A stretch of 64,000 nucleotides of DNA from Phycisphaeraceae bacterium (GCA_002704825.1 PAIY01000193.1:25729-89728); one strand, 5' to 3'. Shown: positions 6,665-16,613, numbered from the stretch's first letter. The notes: a model not told the origin generated them from the letters alone. Numbers and translations: made by a program.

Positions 6665-9382
6665 TTACTTCTGAAAAACAATCGACACCGCAGAACCGGC
6701 TTTGACGGTATAAGTGAACCGGCCGTTCTGATAGTTCGCAGAATCCAGTGCCTTGGATTTGAGTTGCACACTGAGCTTTTGCAGATTGGTATCGCGTGGG
6801 TCACCTGTCAGGTAATACAGCGTCACCTGACTCACCGATGACAACGGTGTTGTGATGTTGACATGTTGATCGTCCTGCAAAGACAGATTGGCCAACCCCA
6901 CTGCGACATAATCCGAACTGCCGGATGCATGAGCAGCGAGTGTCTGGACCATGGCCTTCTCGTCACGATCGCGCTTGTTGAGAATGTGCGTTAAATCCAG
7001 CTTCGTCCCGCCGGAGACCTCGACTTTAAGCAGGTCATAATTGGCGATGGTTTTGTTGATCATAGCTTGAGCAAGAAACCCGGGACTGGGTCGAAAGCCC
7101 ATGGGGATGGAGGTGTGACTGCGCCACCATTTGCCTTGGCCGTATTCCAGATAACACTGATATGTCCAGCCTTTTTCCCATGCGTCGATCCATGCATCGA
7201 AAATGGCGGTCCCCATCGCTGAAGACTTGCCATAGTACTCGCCCGCTTCTTCCTCCGCTTTGCTCTTGGCACGATAGCCAAATCCTGAAGGACCTCCTTC
7301 GTATGCGGTGATCTGCGTTTTGAAGCCAAGCTCAAGTAAACGCTTTTGCGATTTTACATGACGTGACCATTCGCGTTCAATCGCAGGACGGTAGGAATAC
7401 AACGTGCGTTGGACACCTTCATCATCAATGCTGGATTGCGATTTTTCACCGGTCTCCCAGCGTGGGCCGATGTAGGTTGCATGGGTATGATAGTCGCCTG
7501 CGCCATCTGCCTTGATCGTTGAGTCATAGCCGTACCCATGCGGGATGCCTTTGCCATCGATGTAGGTGTAGTAGCTGCCACCGATGCAGATGGTGATTTT
7601 GTCTTGATCCCAATACGGACTCTTTGCCATTTCGCCAGCCATGTATTTGTTCCAAAGTCCGTACTCGGCACCCCCGCCATTGATGTGTCCGTAGCGTCCC
7701 ATGCCGATCCACCCTGTGTGTGCTCGGTTATGCCAGTTTTCATTTCCCATCTCAATGATGATCTCACGAAAGTCCTCGGTCCATGGGCGATTGTGCCCGC
7801 GCTGCTTGACACGCTTGTATGCCATGGGCTTGGATTGGGGGGTGTCAACTGCCGGATCATATGAGGCCGCAAGATACTCGACCAACTGACGGTGTTCATC
7901 TTCATCATGCATCACCTGTAAAATGATCCAGGGGACCATGCGCGTCTGGGCTGAATCACCGGTCGCTTCGAGAATGGTCAATGCCTTGGGAATAGTCGTC
8001 AAATGATGCGGCCTCATACGGACGCTACTACCAAGTAGAATCACATTGTCCGGCATCCAGTCACACAACGCCTCCATGCGACCTTCCGTCAAGCCTGCCC
8101 AGAAGCGACATGCACCTTTGCGACCTGAAGTCGGCTGTGAGTTGACCATTTCATCAAACAGTGGCTTGTAAATCACAAACGGTTTGTCGATATCCGATTC
8201 ATCCTCAATGGGAAAAAGCTTGACGTTATCCAGTAGCAACGCACCTTTGCCAACATACCGCAATACCGCGCCGTAGATACCGCCTTGAGTGGGTGTCGAG
8301 GGTGCTTTGAAGGTGTAGCCAACGCGCTGCCAGGTGTTATCAAGTTTAAATGCATCTTCAAGCTTGTGACCGAAATAGCCTTGCTCAATGGCATCATGAC
8401 GGTTTTCACCAAAGCCGAAAATCAGACGCCCCGTATCCGTGTCCTGCACCTTGGCCCAGGCTTCAAAGCGATAGGTATTGCCTTCATCAAGCATGCCATA
8501 GTAAAAGGCATCCGGGCGACCGGTCGCACCAAACTGCTTGTTCCAAAGTTCAACCACGCCACCATCGTCGGGCGTTGCCAGCAGGACGCCTTTACCAGCC
8601 TCCATTTCATCGGGGGTATCCGTCGGTGCATCAATCTGGCGTGCACTGCCACGTGTCACGCTCCAGGCAAAGTCGATTTGTTCCTTGCCACGTGTACGAA
8701 CATGAAACAGTTCACAATCAGGCCAGATCATCGTTTGCTCAAAGATCACCACGTCATCCATGCGCAGCTTGACATCGGCATCGTAGAACACACGCCATGT
8801 TTTCTTCAGTTCGTTCTTCTCATCCTTGGAAAGCTTGGCCCAACCGGCATAGGTGTCGGACTTGGCGTCGGCCAACCAACCCCCATCCGGGAAACCGGGC
8901 GTTCCCTTGGTAAGGACATGTCCCTTAAACAAAGGTAAAACATGATGCCCGGCGGAAGCATCGAGCAGCTTGTCATAGTCCGTCCATGTTGCTTTCTTAA
9001 ACGGTAATGCCTTGCCCTGCTTGTCGACAAAGCGATAGGCACGCATCGCCGCCCCGCTGTAAGTCCCCGTGGTAAAGAGCAAATGATTGCTGGCTCCCGG
9101 CCCATCGAGTTGCACCCAGTATTTGCCGTTCTCTTTGCCACACGCCAACACGCGATAGAGATTACGCATCGTGGCAGGTTCAAAACCCGGATTGAAGATC
9201 AGGTTCCCAGCACTCTGACGAATCCCTCCCGCATCACCAAAGGAATTAACACCCAACGGTTGATAGTCATCGGCAGCACGCAAAATTTCATCCGTAACTT
9301 TCACGTCAACCGACGGTACAGCATGGACACCAAGCGCGCTGAGCAAAATGAATCCCAATGTGAGTTGAACATACTTGAACAT
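6665..9382 (-). CDS. Secreted clan GH-A-like glycoside hydrolase
   Basis: 905 residues with a signal peptide (MFKYVQLTLGFILLSALGVHA then VPS). The ATG at 9382 is chosen because AGGAG lies 8 bases upstream and the signal peptide starts there. Residues ~300-410 resemble a carbohydrate-binding beta-sandwich (DNTWQRVGYTFKAPS, ALLLDNVKLF). The catalytic part has IEMGNENW with candidate acid/base E548 and TAYEGGPSG with candidate nucleophile E695, the pattern of clan GH-A enzymes such as arabinofuranosidases and xylosidases. The C-terminus is a beta-domain, as usual in these enzymes. Predicted extracytoplasmic action on a plant or algal glycan; exact family not assigned. It sits in a minus-strand cluster with Gfo/Idh/MocA enzymes that would process the released sugar. 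Confidence 0.72.
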   Translation of the reverse strand: MFKYVQLTLGFILLSALGVHAVPSVDVKVTDEILRAADDYQPLGVNSFGDAGGIRQSAGNLIFNPGFEPATMRNLYRVLACGKENGKYWVQLDGPGASNHLLFTTGTYSGAAMRAYRFVDKQGKALPFKKATWTDYDKLLDASAGHHVLPLFKGHVLTKGTPGFPDGGWLADAKSDTYAGWAKLSKDEKNELKKTWRVFYDADVKLRMDDVVIFEQTMIWPDCELFHVRTRGKEQIDFAWSVTRGSARQIDAPTDTPDEMEAGKGVLLATPDDGGVVELWNKQFGATGRPDAFYYGMLDEGNTYRFEAWAKVQDTDTGRLIFGFGENRHDAIEQGYFGHKLEDAFKLDNTWQRVGYTFKAPSTPTQGGIYGAVLRYVGKGALLLDNVKLFPIEDESDIDKPFVIYKPLFDEMVNSQPTSGRKGACRFWAGLTEGRMEALCDWMPDNVILLGSSVRMRPHHLTTIPKALTILEATGDSAQTRMVPWIILQVMHDEDEHRQLVEYLAASYDPAVDTPQSKPMAYKRVKQRGHNRPWTEDFREIIIEMGNENWHNRAHTGWIGMGRYGHINGGGAEYGLWNKYMAGEMAKSPYWDQDKITICIGGSYYTYIDGKGIPHGYGYDSTIKADGAGDYHTHATYIGPRWETGEKSQSSIDDEGVQRTLYSYRPAIEREWSRHVKSQKRLLELGFKTQITAYEGGPSGFGYRAKSKAEEEAGEYYGKSSAMGTAIFDAWIDAWEKGWTYQCYLEYGQGKWWRSHTSIPMGFRPSPGFLAQAMINKTIANYDLLKVEVSGGTKLDLTHILNKRDRDEKAMVQTLAAHASGSSDYVAVGLANLSLQDDQHVNITTPLSSVSQVTLYYLTGDPRDTNLQKLSVQLKSKALDSANYQNGRFTYTVKAGSAVSIVFQK

Positions 9383-9432
9383 GATCGTGACTCCTGTGAA
9401 CGTGTTTGCAATGATTGTTTGGCAATGAGGCT

Positions 9433-10422
9433 TCAGGCACATGTCGCACACATCGGCGTGCTGCGTACCAGGGCAATGTCCCGTGAGGCGTCCGACAGAT
9501 TGGCAAGCACACTTGGGAATGCATCACCATCGATATGTGCTGCAAAGGCGTCATACGAACTTTGTGGAAGAGGCATAACGGGAACCACCTGCTCCATGCC
9601 TTCACGTGATGCAACCAGACAAGCTTTACTGTCACGTGATTCACGTGTCAGTCGCCAGCCTTGATCGGTGACCATGTAGAACAGATCGATGTGTTCACGA
9701 TCATTGCCTTGCGTGCCATAGGTCGCCAGGTCCGCTGCCCAAGTGATAAACAGATGTGCGATACCGCCTTGAAAATTCACCATCATCGCCTGCGTATCCG
9801 GGCATTTGAGATCCGGGTGCGAGAGCTTCTCGGAAAAAAGTGTCGCCTGCTCAACGGGACGATCCATGAGATAACAGGCAGCGTTGAGGTTATGGATCAT
9901 CGCATCCATGAACGGTCCGCCATTGCGATCAGGATCCGTCGCCCAACTGTTCCATTGCGGGTAAGCATGCAACCAATCCTGTCGGTACAAAGCAAGACGA
10001 CCGAACTGGCCATCGTCGAGCAGCTGCTTGGCGGTCTGGACAAAAGCATCATCCGTGCGACTGTAGATCACCGCAGCCTTGATGCCATGACTCTGGGTAA
10101 CTGCCATCATTGCCTGACAGTCATCACTATTGGTCCCCAACGGCTTGGTGGTGATGATGTGTTTGCCTGTCTGCGCTGCCTGGGCAAACAAGTCCCGACG
10201 GACCCATGGCGGAACGAAGAGCGCAACCATATCCACTTGCGGATCATCGAAAACAGCTGCAGCAGATTCAGCAACCTTTGCATCGAAAATGCCTGCATAG
10301 CCTTGTGCACGCGAACGATCCGGATCAAACAGATGCGTGACTTTTACCTGTTTTGATCGTTGGATTGATTCAGCCTGCCAACGCAGAAAGTCGCCACATC
10401 CCAATATTGCCATCGTTTTCAT
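9433..10422 (-). CDS. Gfo/Idh/MocA-family oxidoreductase
   Basis: 329 residues. N-terminal Rossmann fold (MAILGCGDFLRWQAESI, HLFDPDRSR) and the conserved TTKPLGT corresponding to the EKP catalytic-lysine motif, followed by the alpha/beta C-terminal domain with WATDPDRNGGPFMDAMIHNL, where the family's His (IHNL) lies. Such enzymes are NAD(P)-dependent and act on sugars, sugar acids or inositols. GAGGA precedes the ATG at 10422. It starts 46 bases after the epimerase gene and ends 50 bases before the secreted hydrolase, in one minus-strand cluster. Substrate not predictable. Confidence 0.82.
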   Translation of the reverse strand: MKTMAILGCGDFLRWQAESIQRSKQVKVTHLFDPDRSRAQGYAGIFDAKVAESAAAVFDDPQVDMVALFVPPWVRRDLFAQAAQTGKHIITTKPLGTNSDDCQAMMAVTQSHGIKAAVIYSRTDDAFVQTAKQLLDDGQFGRLALYRQDWLHAYPQWNSWATDPDRNGGPFMDAMIHNLNAACYLMDRPVEQATLFSEKLSHPDLKCPDTQAMMVNFQGGIAHLFITWAADLATYGTQGNDREHIDLFYMVTDQGWRLTRESRDSKACLVASREGMEQVVPVMPLPQSSYDAFAAHIDGDAFPSVLANLSDASRDIALVRSTPMCATCA

Positions 10423-10468
10423 CTTGTCCTCAATTCATAGAACAGTGACGGAGGGTCACTGCGAAACA

Positions 10469-11485
10469 TCACATCGGTTTTAATGTGTCAAAAACGCTGT
10501 TATAGCGATCAAGAATGTGATCCATCATCTGGTTGGCATAATCCACAATCTTCATGCGCGATGGGTCAGCTTCAAACCATTTGATGGTGCGTGTAATGCC
10601 GACTTTAAACGGGATCGTTGCTTTGAAATCGGGGACCGCGCGCTTGAGTTTGCTGTTATCAAAGATCGCACTGGCAGACTTATCGCCAAGCAGATTGCCC
10701 TCCTGCCAGGGGACGATTTTTGAAATGAATTCCGATGGGATATGCACCTTGATTACTGGCGTTCCCGCAGCAGCACCGACCGCATCGTAAATCTGATCCC
10801 ACGTTAGCAGTTCATCACTGGTGATATGGAACGCTTCGCCCATCGCCTGCTGATTGCCACAAAGTCCGACAAAACCCTTTGCAAAATCATCCGAATGCGT
10901 CACCGTCCAGAGGCTTGTCCCATCACCGTGGACAATCACCGGCTTGTCTTTTCGGATGCGATCGACAATCGTAAAATCATCCCAGGAACCAATCGCAACG
11001 GGAATCACCGTGTCATACGTCAATGACGGGCGGATGATCGTGATGGGAAAACCACTTTCACGATAGGCTTTGATACACAATTCTTCACAGGCAATTTTCT
11101 CACGCGAATAATCCCAATACGGATTCGCCAGTGGCGTGCCTTCGGTGACAATCGGACTTGATAACGGTTTCTGATACACCGACGCGGAACTGATGAAGAT
11201 ATACTGACCACACTTGCCTTTAAAGAGATCAAGATCACGCTGCATCTGCGATGGCTTGAGAATGATGAAGTTGGCAATGACATCAAAGGTCAGATCAGCC
11301 AATATCTCTGCGACCTGCGCCACATCGTTGATGTCGGCCTGAATGACAGACACCTTCCCATCAATTGACGGATCGCGTTTGCGGTTACCGCGTGTCAGAA
11401 GTGTTACATCATGTCCACGGCTGACCGCCAAACGGACGCATGCTGTGCTGATGTTTCCTGTTCCACCAATCAAGAGTATTTTCAT
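10469..11485 (-). CDS. NAD-dependent epimerase/dehydratase family protein
   Basis: 338 residues, extended short-chain dehydrogenase. N-terminal MKILLIGGTGNIS carries the GxxGxxx dinucleotide loop; SSASVY followed by YSREK supplies the Ser/Tyr/Lys catalytic set. Members change sugar nucleotides or reduce related ketones. First gene of the minus-strand cluster that continues to 4934, and divergent (57-base gap) from an AraC regulator at 11543, so this promoter region probably serves both. The shape is similar to planctomycete epimerases found beside glycoside hydrolases. The exact reaction is unknown. Confidence 0.82.
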   Translation of the reverse strand: MKILLIGGTGNISTACVRLAVSRGHDVTLLTRGNRKRDPSIDGKVSVIQADINDVAQVAEILADLTFDVIANFIILKPSQMQRDLDLFKGKCGQYIFISSASVYQKPLSSPIVTEGTPLANPYWDYSREKIACEELCIKAYRESGFPITIIRPSLTYDTVIPVAIGSWDDFTIVDRIRKDKPVIVHGDGTSLWTVTHSDDFAKGFVGLCGNQQAMGEAFHITSDELLTWDQIYDAVGAAAGTPVIKVHIPSEFISKIVPWQEGNLLGDKSASAIFDNSKLKRAVPDFKATIPFKVGITRTIKWFEADPSRMKIVDYANQMMDHILDRYNSVFDTLKPM

Positions 11486-11542
11486 AGTGATGTGATGTTA
11501 ATTCACAATATTGATTGAATCGCCCGTAATTTTGACATATTT

Positions 11543-12394
11543 ATGCTATTATTTGATATGGCCCATAAACACCCCATCCTGCTCTTTGAGGATCGCAAGG
11601 TCCAGGGGGAATACTTTAACCTCACCTCCGTGGAGTGGTCACGCAACACGTTACCCCCCTATCACGGGCATGACTATCCGGAAATATTCTGGCTCACACA
11701 CGGGCAATGTGAACATCGCATCAACAAACAGGCGATGACCTTGACCATGGGCGCGCTGGTCCTCATGCGTCCGTCGGACTTCCATGGGTTGTATGCGATT
11801 CGCGGCCGACGTTTCTCATTTACCAACCTTGCGATTGAACCCAAATACTGGCGTAAATGCATCCGGCGTTTTGTGGATCCCTTGCGCACGCTCTATGACA
11901 ATAAACCGTCAGTGCCCTGGATGACGCAGTTATCCAAGCCGGAGCTTGATGCATTGATGCAGGATGCAAGACACCTGGCCTACCAGGCGCACAGTCTGTT
12001 TAACCTCGAACGCTTTTTGCTTAATACGTGGAGTCGCTGTGTCAGTGGCCAATCCACATCCCATGATCATTCCGGCGCCCCGGATTGGCTGGCTGAAGCG
12101 CGCGTTCAAATTCAAGAACCGGAAATGTTTCGCATGGGTGTCGAAGCATTTGTCGATCTTTGTGGCCGATCCCATGAACATGTCAGTCGTGTCTGCCAGA
12201 AGCACTATGGCATGAGTCCGTCCCAGTTGGTCAACCAGATGCGATTGGCCTACGCAGCACGATCACTGCGCACCTCCACACGCTCCGTCACCGAGATTGC
12301 CATGGACTGTGGCTTTGAAGCTCCCGGCCGATTCTACACCATCTTCCGCAAAGCCTATGGCACCACACCTTTGAAATATCGCAATCCGCGGTGA
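11543..12394 (+). CDS. AraC-family transcriptional regulator
   Basis: 283 residues. Residues ~20-110 form a cupin-like sugar-sensing domain (LPPYHGHDYPEIFWLTHG, LVLMRPSDFHGL), and residues ~190-283 form the two-helix-turn-helix AraC DNA-binding domain (RSHEHVSRVCQKHYGMSPSQLVNQMRLAYAARSL, ITEIAMDCGFEAPGRFYTIFRKAYG-like, ending TPLKYRNPR). Overall layout is like the chitobiose regulator ChbR. Divergent from the sugar cluster 11485-4934 and upstream of the Gfo/Idh and 2-hydroxyacid dehydrogenase pair, so likely their activator. The start could also be the ATG at 11558; the upstream signal is weak for both. Confidence 0.88.
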   Translation: MLLFDMAHKHPILLFEDRKVQGEYFNLTSVEWSRNTLPPYHGHDYPEIFWLTHGQCEHRINKQAMTLTMGALVLMRPSDFHGLYAIRGRRFSFTNLAIEPKYWRKCIRRFVDPLRTLYDNKPSVPWMTQLSKPELDALMQDARHLAYQAHSLFNLERFLLNTWSRCVSGQSTSHDHSGAPDWLAEARVQIQEPEMFRMGVEAFVDLCGRSHEHVSRVCQKHYGMSPSQLVNQMRLAYAARSLRTSTRSVTEIAMDCGFEAPGRFYTIFRKAYGTTPLKYRNPR

Positions 12395-12525
12395 TTGTCG
12401 GCATATCAATATAGAAAATAAAATCGTCAAATTAAAAGGCGAATAGATCAAATTGGATAACTATCATGATTGATCAGTTAATGCAGTCAATTCAATGATC
12501 GTTTAATAATCTCACGGAGATGAAC

Positions 12526-13560
12526 ATGTCCAAGCCCATTCGCATTGCCATCGTCGGCACGGGTTTCATGGCTAAAACGCAAGGGCTGAACCTGGCAGCC
12601 CAACAGGATGTCCAGATCGTCGCCGTCTGCGGTTTGAACCTGCAACTGGCCCGAACATTCATCGCTGATCATGGCTTTGAGCAGGCAACGGCGTTTGACT
12701 GTTTTGATGCGATGCTCGATTCCGTTTCACTCGATGCCGTGTATTTTGCCCTACCCCCCTTTGCTCATAATGACCAACTGGTCACAGCACTGAATCGTGG
12801 CCTTCACGTCTTTACTGAAAAGCCGTTGGCACTTAATCTTGAAGATGCCAATGCCATGGCGGACGCGGCTACGCGCAGCGGTAAAGTCACACAGGTGGAC
12901 TACCAATTTCGATTCAAGCCTTCGGTCAAGCGATTGGTTCAAGCGATCAACGATGGGACAGCAGGTCGGCCGACCCTTTTCACCGGGCGTTTCTGGGTGA
13001 ACATGGATGGTGCGGATTGGTGGCGAAACAAAGCACAATCCCGGGGGCAAATTTTTGAACAGGTGATTCATCTCTACAACCTCGCGGTCGCGCTCTGCGG
13101 TGACGTGGAAAGTGTCACCGGGCAGATGCGCAATCTCTGTCATCGTGATCATGATGACTACAGCATCGAAGACACATCCATCGGCACACTCAACTTTACC
13201 AATGGTGCCATGGCCAGCATCACCGGGAGTAACTGTGCTGTAAAAGACCATTTTTTCGGGGATTTTCGCGTGGCTTTTGAGAATGTCACGCTCGATTGTC
13301 ACACCACCGGCCAAAGCTGGGTCACACCGGATCATGCGTATTGGTATGCGGATGGTAAGTGTGAACGGCTTGATGAGTCGGTCGGTATTCACCGCGAAGT
13401 TGCTCGCGATTTTATTGCTGCCATCCGTGAGAACCGTCCTGCGTTGTGCCCGATCCAACAAGCGTACGAGGACGTCAAACTCATTTTCGCCATCATTGAA
13501 TCTGCTGAAAATGATGGGAAGCGAATCAACATGGAGACTTGCCATGCGTATTCTGGTTAA
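12526..13560 (+). CDS. Gfo/Idh/MocA-family oxidoreductase
   Basis: 344 residues. Canonical family member: RIAIVGTGFMAKT for NAD(P) binding, YFALPPFAHNDQL, FTEKPLALN with the EKP catalytic lysine, and RGQIFEQVIHLYNLA with the active-site His. The ATG at 12526 is preferred over 12520 because CGGAG is 6 bases upstream of it. Its last 17 bases overlap the start of the 2-hydroxyacid dehydrogenase gene, so the two are translationally linked. Likely oxidation or reduction of a sugar acid or polyol under the AraC regulator just upstream. Confidence 0.87.
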   Translation: MSKPIRIAIVGTGFMAKTQGLNLAAQQDVQIVAVCGLNLQLARTFIADHGFEQATAFDCFDAMLDSVSLDAVYFALPPFAHNDQLVTALNRGLHVFTEKPLALNLEDANAMADAATRSGKVTQVDYQFRFKPSVKRLVQAINDGTAGRPTLFTGRFWVNMDGADWWRNKAQSRGQIFEQVIHLYNLAVALCGDVESVTGQMRNLCHRDHDDYSIEDTSIGTLNFTNGAMASITGSNCAVKDHFFGDFRVAFENVTLDCHTTGQSWVTPDHAYWYADGKCERLDESVGIHREVARDFIAAIRENRPALCPIQQAYEDVKLIFAIIESAENDGKRINMETCHAYSG

Positions 13561-14539
13561 CTTACCTGCGGGCTTTTTCACACGACTTGAACTCAAACCT
13601 ATCTTTGACCGACTTCATCAAATGGGGCAGATTCGCTGCACATCATATGACACACCTGAACAGATCGCTGAGGATTTATGCTGGGCTCAGGCGGTGATCA
13701 TGTGGAGTTGGCCGACATTGTCAGAGCAGATGCTCGATCGCGCCAAAGACCTGCAATACCTGGGACAAATTGATGTTGATTGCCCAACCGCCAAAGCAGC
13801 GATGGAGCGTGGGATTGCCATGTCGCTGAGTAAAGGCGGGTGGTCTCCTGCTGTAGCGGAACTGGCGCTGGGGTTGATGCTCAGTTGCCTTCGAAAGACC
13901 AGTGAATATCACATCCAAATGCGTAGCGCAACGGAGACGTGGGTTGAGAATTTCCCAACCGACATTGATGGCAACGAACGCCAACTCACCGGACGAAGCG
14001 TGGGGATTGTGGGATTGGGGCGAATTGGTCAACGTCTTGCCCAACTGCTTCAACCCTTCAACATCACGTTGCATGTGACGGATCCTTACGTCAGTGATGC
14101 GGTGCTTAAAAAGTATCAGGCCAAGCGCGTCTCGATTGATGAACTTTGCGAAATGTCAGAAGTCCTGGTTCTCTGTGCTGCAGAAAACGACGGCACGCGC
14201 AAGGTGATCGATGAAGATCAAATTCAACGCTTGAGAAAACAGGCGGTGTTTATCAATGTTGCGCGGTCTGCCTTGGTGGACTATCACGCACTGGCTAAAC
14301 GTCTTGAGCAAGGTGATGTGATTGCAGCATTGGATGTGTTTGATGAAGAACCATTGTCTAAGGACCATGTTCTGCGCAACTTGCCCAACACCTATCTGAC
14401 GCCACATCGTGGTGGTGGGTTGGTGGAATCACTGAATCGATGTGTGGGTTGGCTGGTTGACGATCTGCAGGCGTTGCAACGCAAAGAAAGACGACTTCAT
14501 GCGATGGATCAAAGTATGCTTATCGCGTTGGGGGGTTGA
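13544..14539 (+). CDS. D-isomer-specific 2-hydroxyacid dehydrogenase
   Basis: 331 residues. NAD-binding domain with VGIVGLGRIGQRLAQ, then LVLCAAENDGTRKVI, INVARSALVDYHALAKRL with the substrate-binding Arg, ALDVFDEEPL with the catalytic Glu, and TPHRGGG with the catalytic His. Related to phosphoglycerate dehydrogenase and hydroxypyruvate reductase. The ATG at 13544 overlaps the previous gene by 17 bases and follows GGAGA; reading further upstream in this frame would only translate the other gene's antiphase. Probably reduces an alpha-keto acid made from the sugar acid that the preceding enzyme handles; that link is inference. Confidence 0.88.
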   Translation: MRILVNLPAGFFTRLELKPIFDRLHQMGQIRCTSYDTPEQIAEDLCWAQAVIMWSWPTLSEQMLDRAKDLQYLGQIDVDCPTAKAAMERGIAMSLSKGGWSPAVAELALGLMLSCLRKTSEYHIQMRSATETWVENFPTDIDGNERQLTGRSVGIVGLGRIGQRLAQLLQPFNITLHVTDPYVSDAVLKKYQAKRVSIDELCEMSEVLVLCAAENDGTRKVIDEDQIQRLRKQAVFINVARSALVDYHALAKRLEQGDVIAALDVFDEEPLSKDHVLRNLPNTYLTPHRGGGLVESLNRCVGWLVDDLQALQRKERRLHAMDQSMLIALGG

Positions 14540-14586
14540 TCGTCGCTGTCCCAGGCGATCGCTGGTGACTTTTTACCGCTTTATTT

Positions 14587-14620
14587 AACTGCTGCGCAGT
14601 TTCAGCATCACACAGTGATG
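14587..14620. repeat. Tandem palindromes, REP-like
   Basis: Two short hairpins in a row after the 2-hydroxyacid dehydrogenase gene: AACTGC-tgc-GCAGTT (14587-14601) and CATCAC-aca-GTGATG (14606-14620), followed by TAGCTA. The second hairpin and its tail match the element at 45386-45410 (CATCAC-aa-GTGATG then CAGCTA). They may act as transcription or mRNA-end structures at the convergent boundary with the dehydrogenase gene at 14705. Confidence 0.5.
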
Positions 14621-14704
14621 TAGCTATTAATCGACATCTATCGCTGTTGACTCATATCAGTCTTTGCAGAACGTGACAATCAAAAACACTGCTGCTTCTC
14701 ATGA

Positions 14705-15751
14705 TTAATCGTGCCAACGGAAGATGGTGGTGACCTGTGCGATTTGTGGGTCTTTGAGAGACTGATATGCAGCAGGAGCATCCGACGGATCATGCACGCT
14801 GTAAAGAAATTCGGGGAAGTGGACTTTGCCTGATTGGATCATCTGGAAGATGGCATCCAGATCACCTGGCTCCCAATCGCGTGGGAAAAACATCTTGGCT
14901 TCACGCTGGAAAAAAGGCCAATAGTTGAAGGTGATGTCTGACTTGTAGCTGCCTTGGAAGATGTAGCGTACGTGTTTATCAAGTTTGACATTCCAGTAAG
15001 GCGCATGCAAGCCATCGACGGCATCATCAATCACAGCCGGTACGCCGGTGGCATCGACGATGATGTCTGCACCCTTTTCAAAATGCTCACGAATGTGTTT
15101 GGCAATGGCTCGCGTGACGACTTGCGCTTCAATGCCCCACTGCTTTGCAAGATCAACGCGGGTTGCTGATCGGTCCAAGCCGATGACGTCATAACCATGG
15201 CTTGCAAAGAACCGGGCACTGAATAAACCGATGGCCCCCAAACCGATGACGGCAATCCGGTCATCATCATAGCGTGTAACGTTATTAAAACCGTGACATG
15301 AGATCGCAGCCAAACGTGCAAGAACAGCCTGAACATCGTCAACGTCATCGGGGATGGAGATAAGCTGGTCTGCAGTACAGATGGCATGATCAGCCTGACC
15401 GCCCCATTGGCCGACATGCGGCGGTGTGTGATGCGTGCCGATGATGACCACGCGCTGGTTGTCAGTCAACTCCGTATCACCCGGATCAATCACGCGCCCA
15501 ACACGTGCATAGCCGGGGACGATGGTTTTGCCTGCGTGTTCGCTGCTGCCATCGACCATTTTACCAAGCTCGCGGAGCTCGGTGCCGGGGCTGATGCAGG
15601 AGCAGGTGGTCTGCACGAGAGCTTGACCGGTTTGCAATGCAGCGATGGGAAACGTGTCGAGTCGGACACCCTTTGCATCAAAGACAATGCAGCGTCCCGG
15701 TTGATTGGGCTCACGTGGTTGGCAGTGGGTTTGTGTGGATAGGTTGGTCAT
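14705..15751 (-). CDS. Medium-chain alcohol dehydrogenase-like protein
   Basis: 348 residues. MDR-superfamily fold: CSCISPGTELRELG near the N-terminus, VPGYARVGRVIDPG, and the NAD(P) loop VIGLGAIGLFSARFF at ~residue 165. The usual GHE catalytic-zinc motif is changed to PGYA and the four-Cys structural zinc loop is absent, so it belongs to the zinc-independent or divergent branch, similar to planctomycete enzymes annotated as zinc-binding alcohol dehydrogenase. The start is uncertain because no clear ribosome site precedes 15751. It is monocistronic, 70 bases upstream of the pseudopilin stop. Substrate unknown. Confidence 0.75.
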   Translation of the reverse strand: MTNLSTQTHCQPREPNQPGRCIVFDAKGVRLDTFPIAALQTGQALVQTTCSCISPGTELRELGKMVDGSSEHAGKTIVPGYARVGRVIDPGDTELTDNQRVVIIGTHHTPPHVGQWGGQADHAICTADQLISIPDDVDDVQAVLARLAAISCHGFNNVTRYDDDRIAVIGLGAIGLFSARFFASHGYDVIGLDRSATRVDLAKQWGIEAQVVTRAIAKHIREHFEKGADIIVDATGVPAVIDDAVDGLHAPYWNVKLDKHVRYIFQGSYKSDITFNYWPFFQREAKMFFPRDWEPGDLDAIFQMIQSGKVHFPEFLYSVHDPSDAPAAYQSLKDPQIAQVTTIFRWHD

Positions 15752-15821
15752 GATGTGTGCGATGGGTGAATGAATGTGAACTTAGCCTGATAGATCAACG
15801 CTATCCCTACAGGATGTGATA

Positions 15822-16613
15822 TTAATCGTAATACAGCGCATCCCAGTGTGCCTTGTCTGCCTTGATGTCAGGGACGGATGAGGCTTTGACATGCCCGTCA
15901 AAAAAGGCGTAGTTGTTGGCACCATTGTGATAATGCACACCTTTCCAGGCTGTGGAACTGTAACCGATGTAGTAGATGTAGCCTGAATCACCATAGCCGA
16001 TCTGCGGGGAGTCATAGCTTGAGTTGTAAAGAACACGGCCGGACATGAACAGAAGCTTGCTGGCATTGCGGATCTGATCGGTGTCATAGATGATCCACGG
16101 TGTCTGGTGTGTGCCCCCCCATGAAGGAATTCGGCCACCCGGTAAGCAGTAGTCGCTTTCGACATCTGCCATGGAGTAACTGCGGAAGACATGTTCGACC
16201 CAGTAGTAATTGGTGTCATTAATCGCCAGACCACCACCCCCGCCCCAACCAAAATCTTCGAACGCCACGCGGTCATAGGTTGAGCAGACATACTTGTTGG
16301 TCGCCCCACCCATTTTCATGTACCCGCCACGCATAAGCACACCGGGCCACTTCATGGAAAAGGAGGTCGAGTTACCTGAAGCCTTGGCGTAGGCGTAGAC
16401 GGCGGTAGGTGAGGCGCGGCGGTTGTCATCCATGTACAACATCGCGGCGGTGGTGAACTGTCGCTGCATCGTGGCACATTGCAACTGCCTGGACGTCTCA
16501 CGTGCCTTGGCCAATGCCGGGAGCAAAATGGCAATCAAGATTGAGACAATGGAAATAACAACCAACAGTTCAATGAGCGTAAAAGCAGGACGTGAAACGC
16601 GTTTTGACATCAT
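15822..16613 (-). CDS. Type II pseudopilin-like protein with H-X9-DG end
   Basis: 263 residues. The N-terminus has the prepilin cleavage/methylation signal: [32 protein letters not shown], cut before F11 or so, with the conserved Glu at +5. Near the C-terminus HNGANNYAFFDGH is the H-X9-DG motif of the planctomycete/lentisphaera pseudopilin family. Such proteins are processed by a prepilin peptidase and assembled by or anchored in the inner membrane; what the many orphan copies do is not known. GGAGA lies just before tandem ATG codons at 16613 and 16610. It is downstream of, and on the same strand as, the XylR-like regulator, and no pilus machinery is nearby. Confidence 0.88.
   Translation of the reverse strand: MMSKRVSRPAFTLIELLVVISIVSILIAILLPALAKARETSRQLQCATMQRQFTTAAMLYMDDNRRASPTAVYAYAKASGNSTSFSMKWPGVLMRGGYMKMGGATNKYVCSTYDRVAFEDFGWGGGGGLAINDTNYYWVEHVFRSYSMADVESDYCLPGGRIPSWGGTHQTPWIIYDTDQIRNASKLLFMSGRVLYNSSYDSPQIGYGDSGYIYYIGYSSTAWKGVHYHNGANNYAFFDGHVKASSVPDIKADKAHWDALYYD

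Noticed and set aside
13277..13543. Longer 2-hydroxyacid dehydrogenase starting at 13277
   Set aside because: The added 89 residues are antiphase to the Gfo/Idh/MocA gene and do not look like protein; GGAGA and the ATG at 13544 fit.
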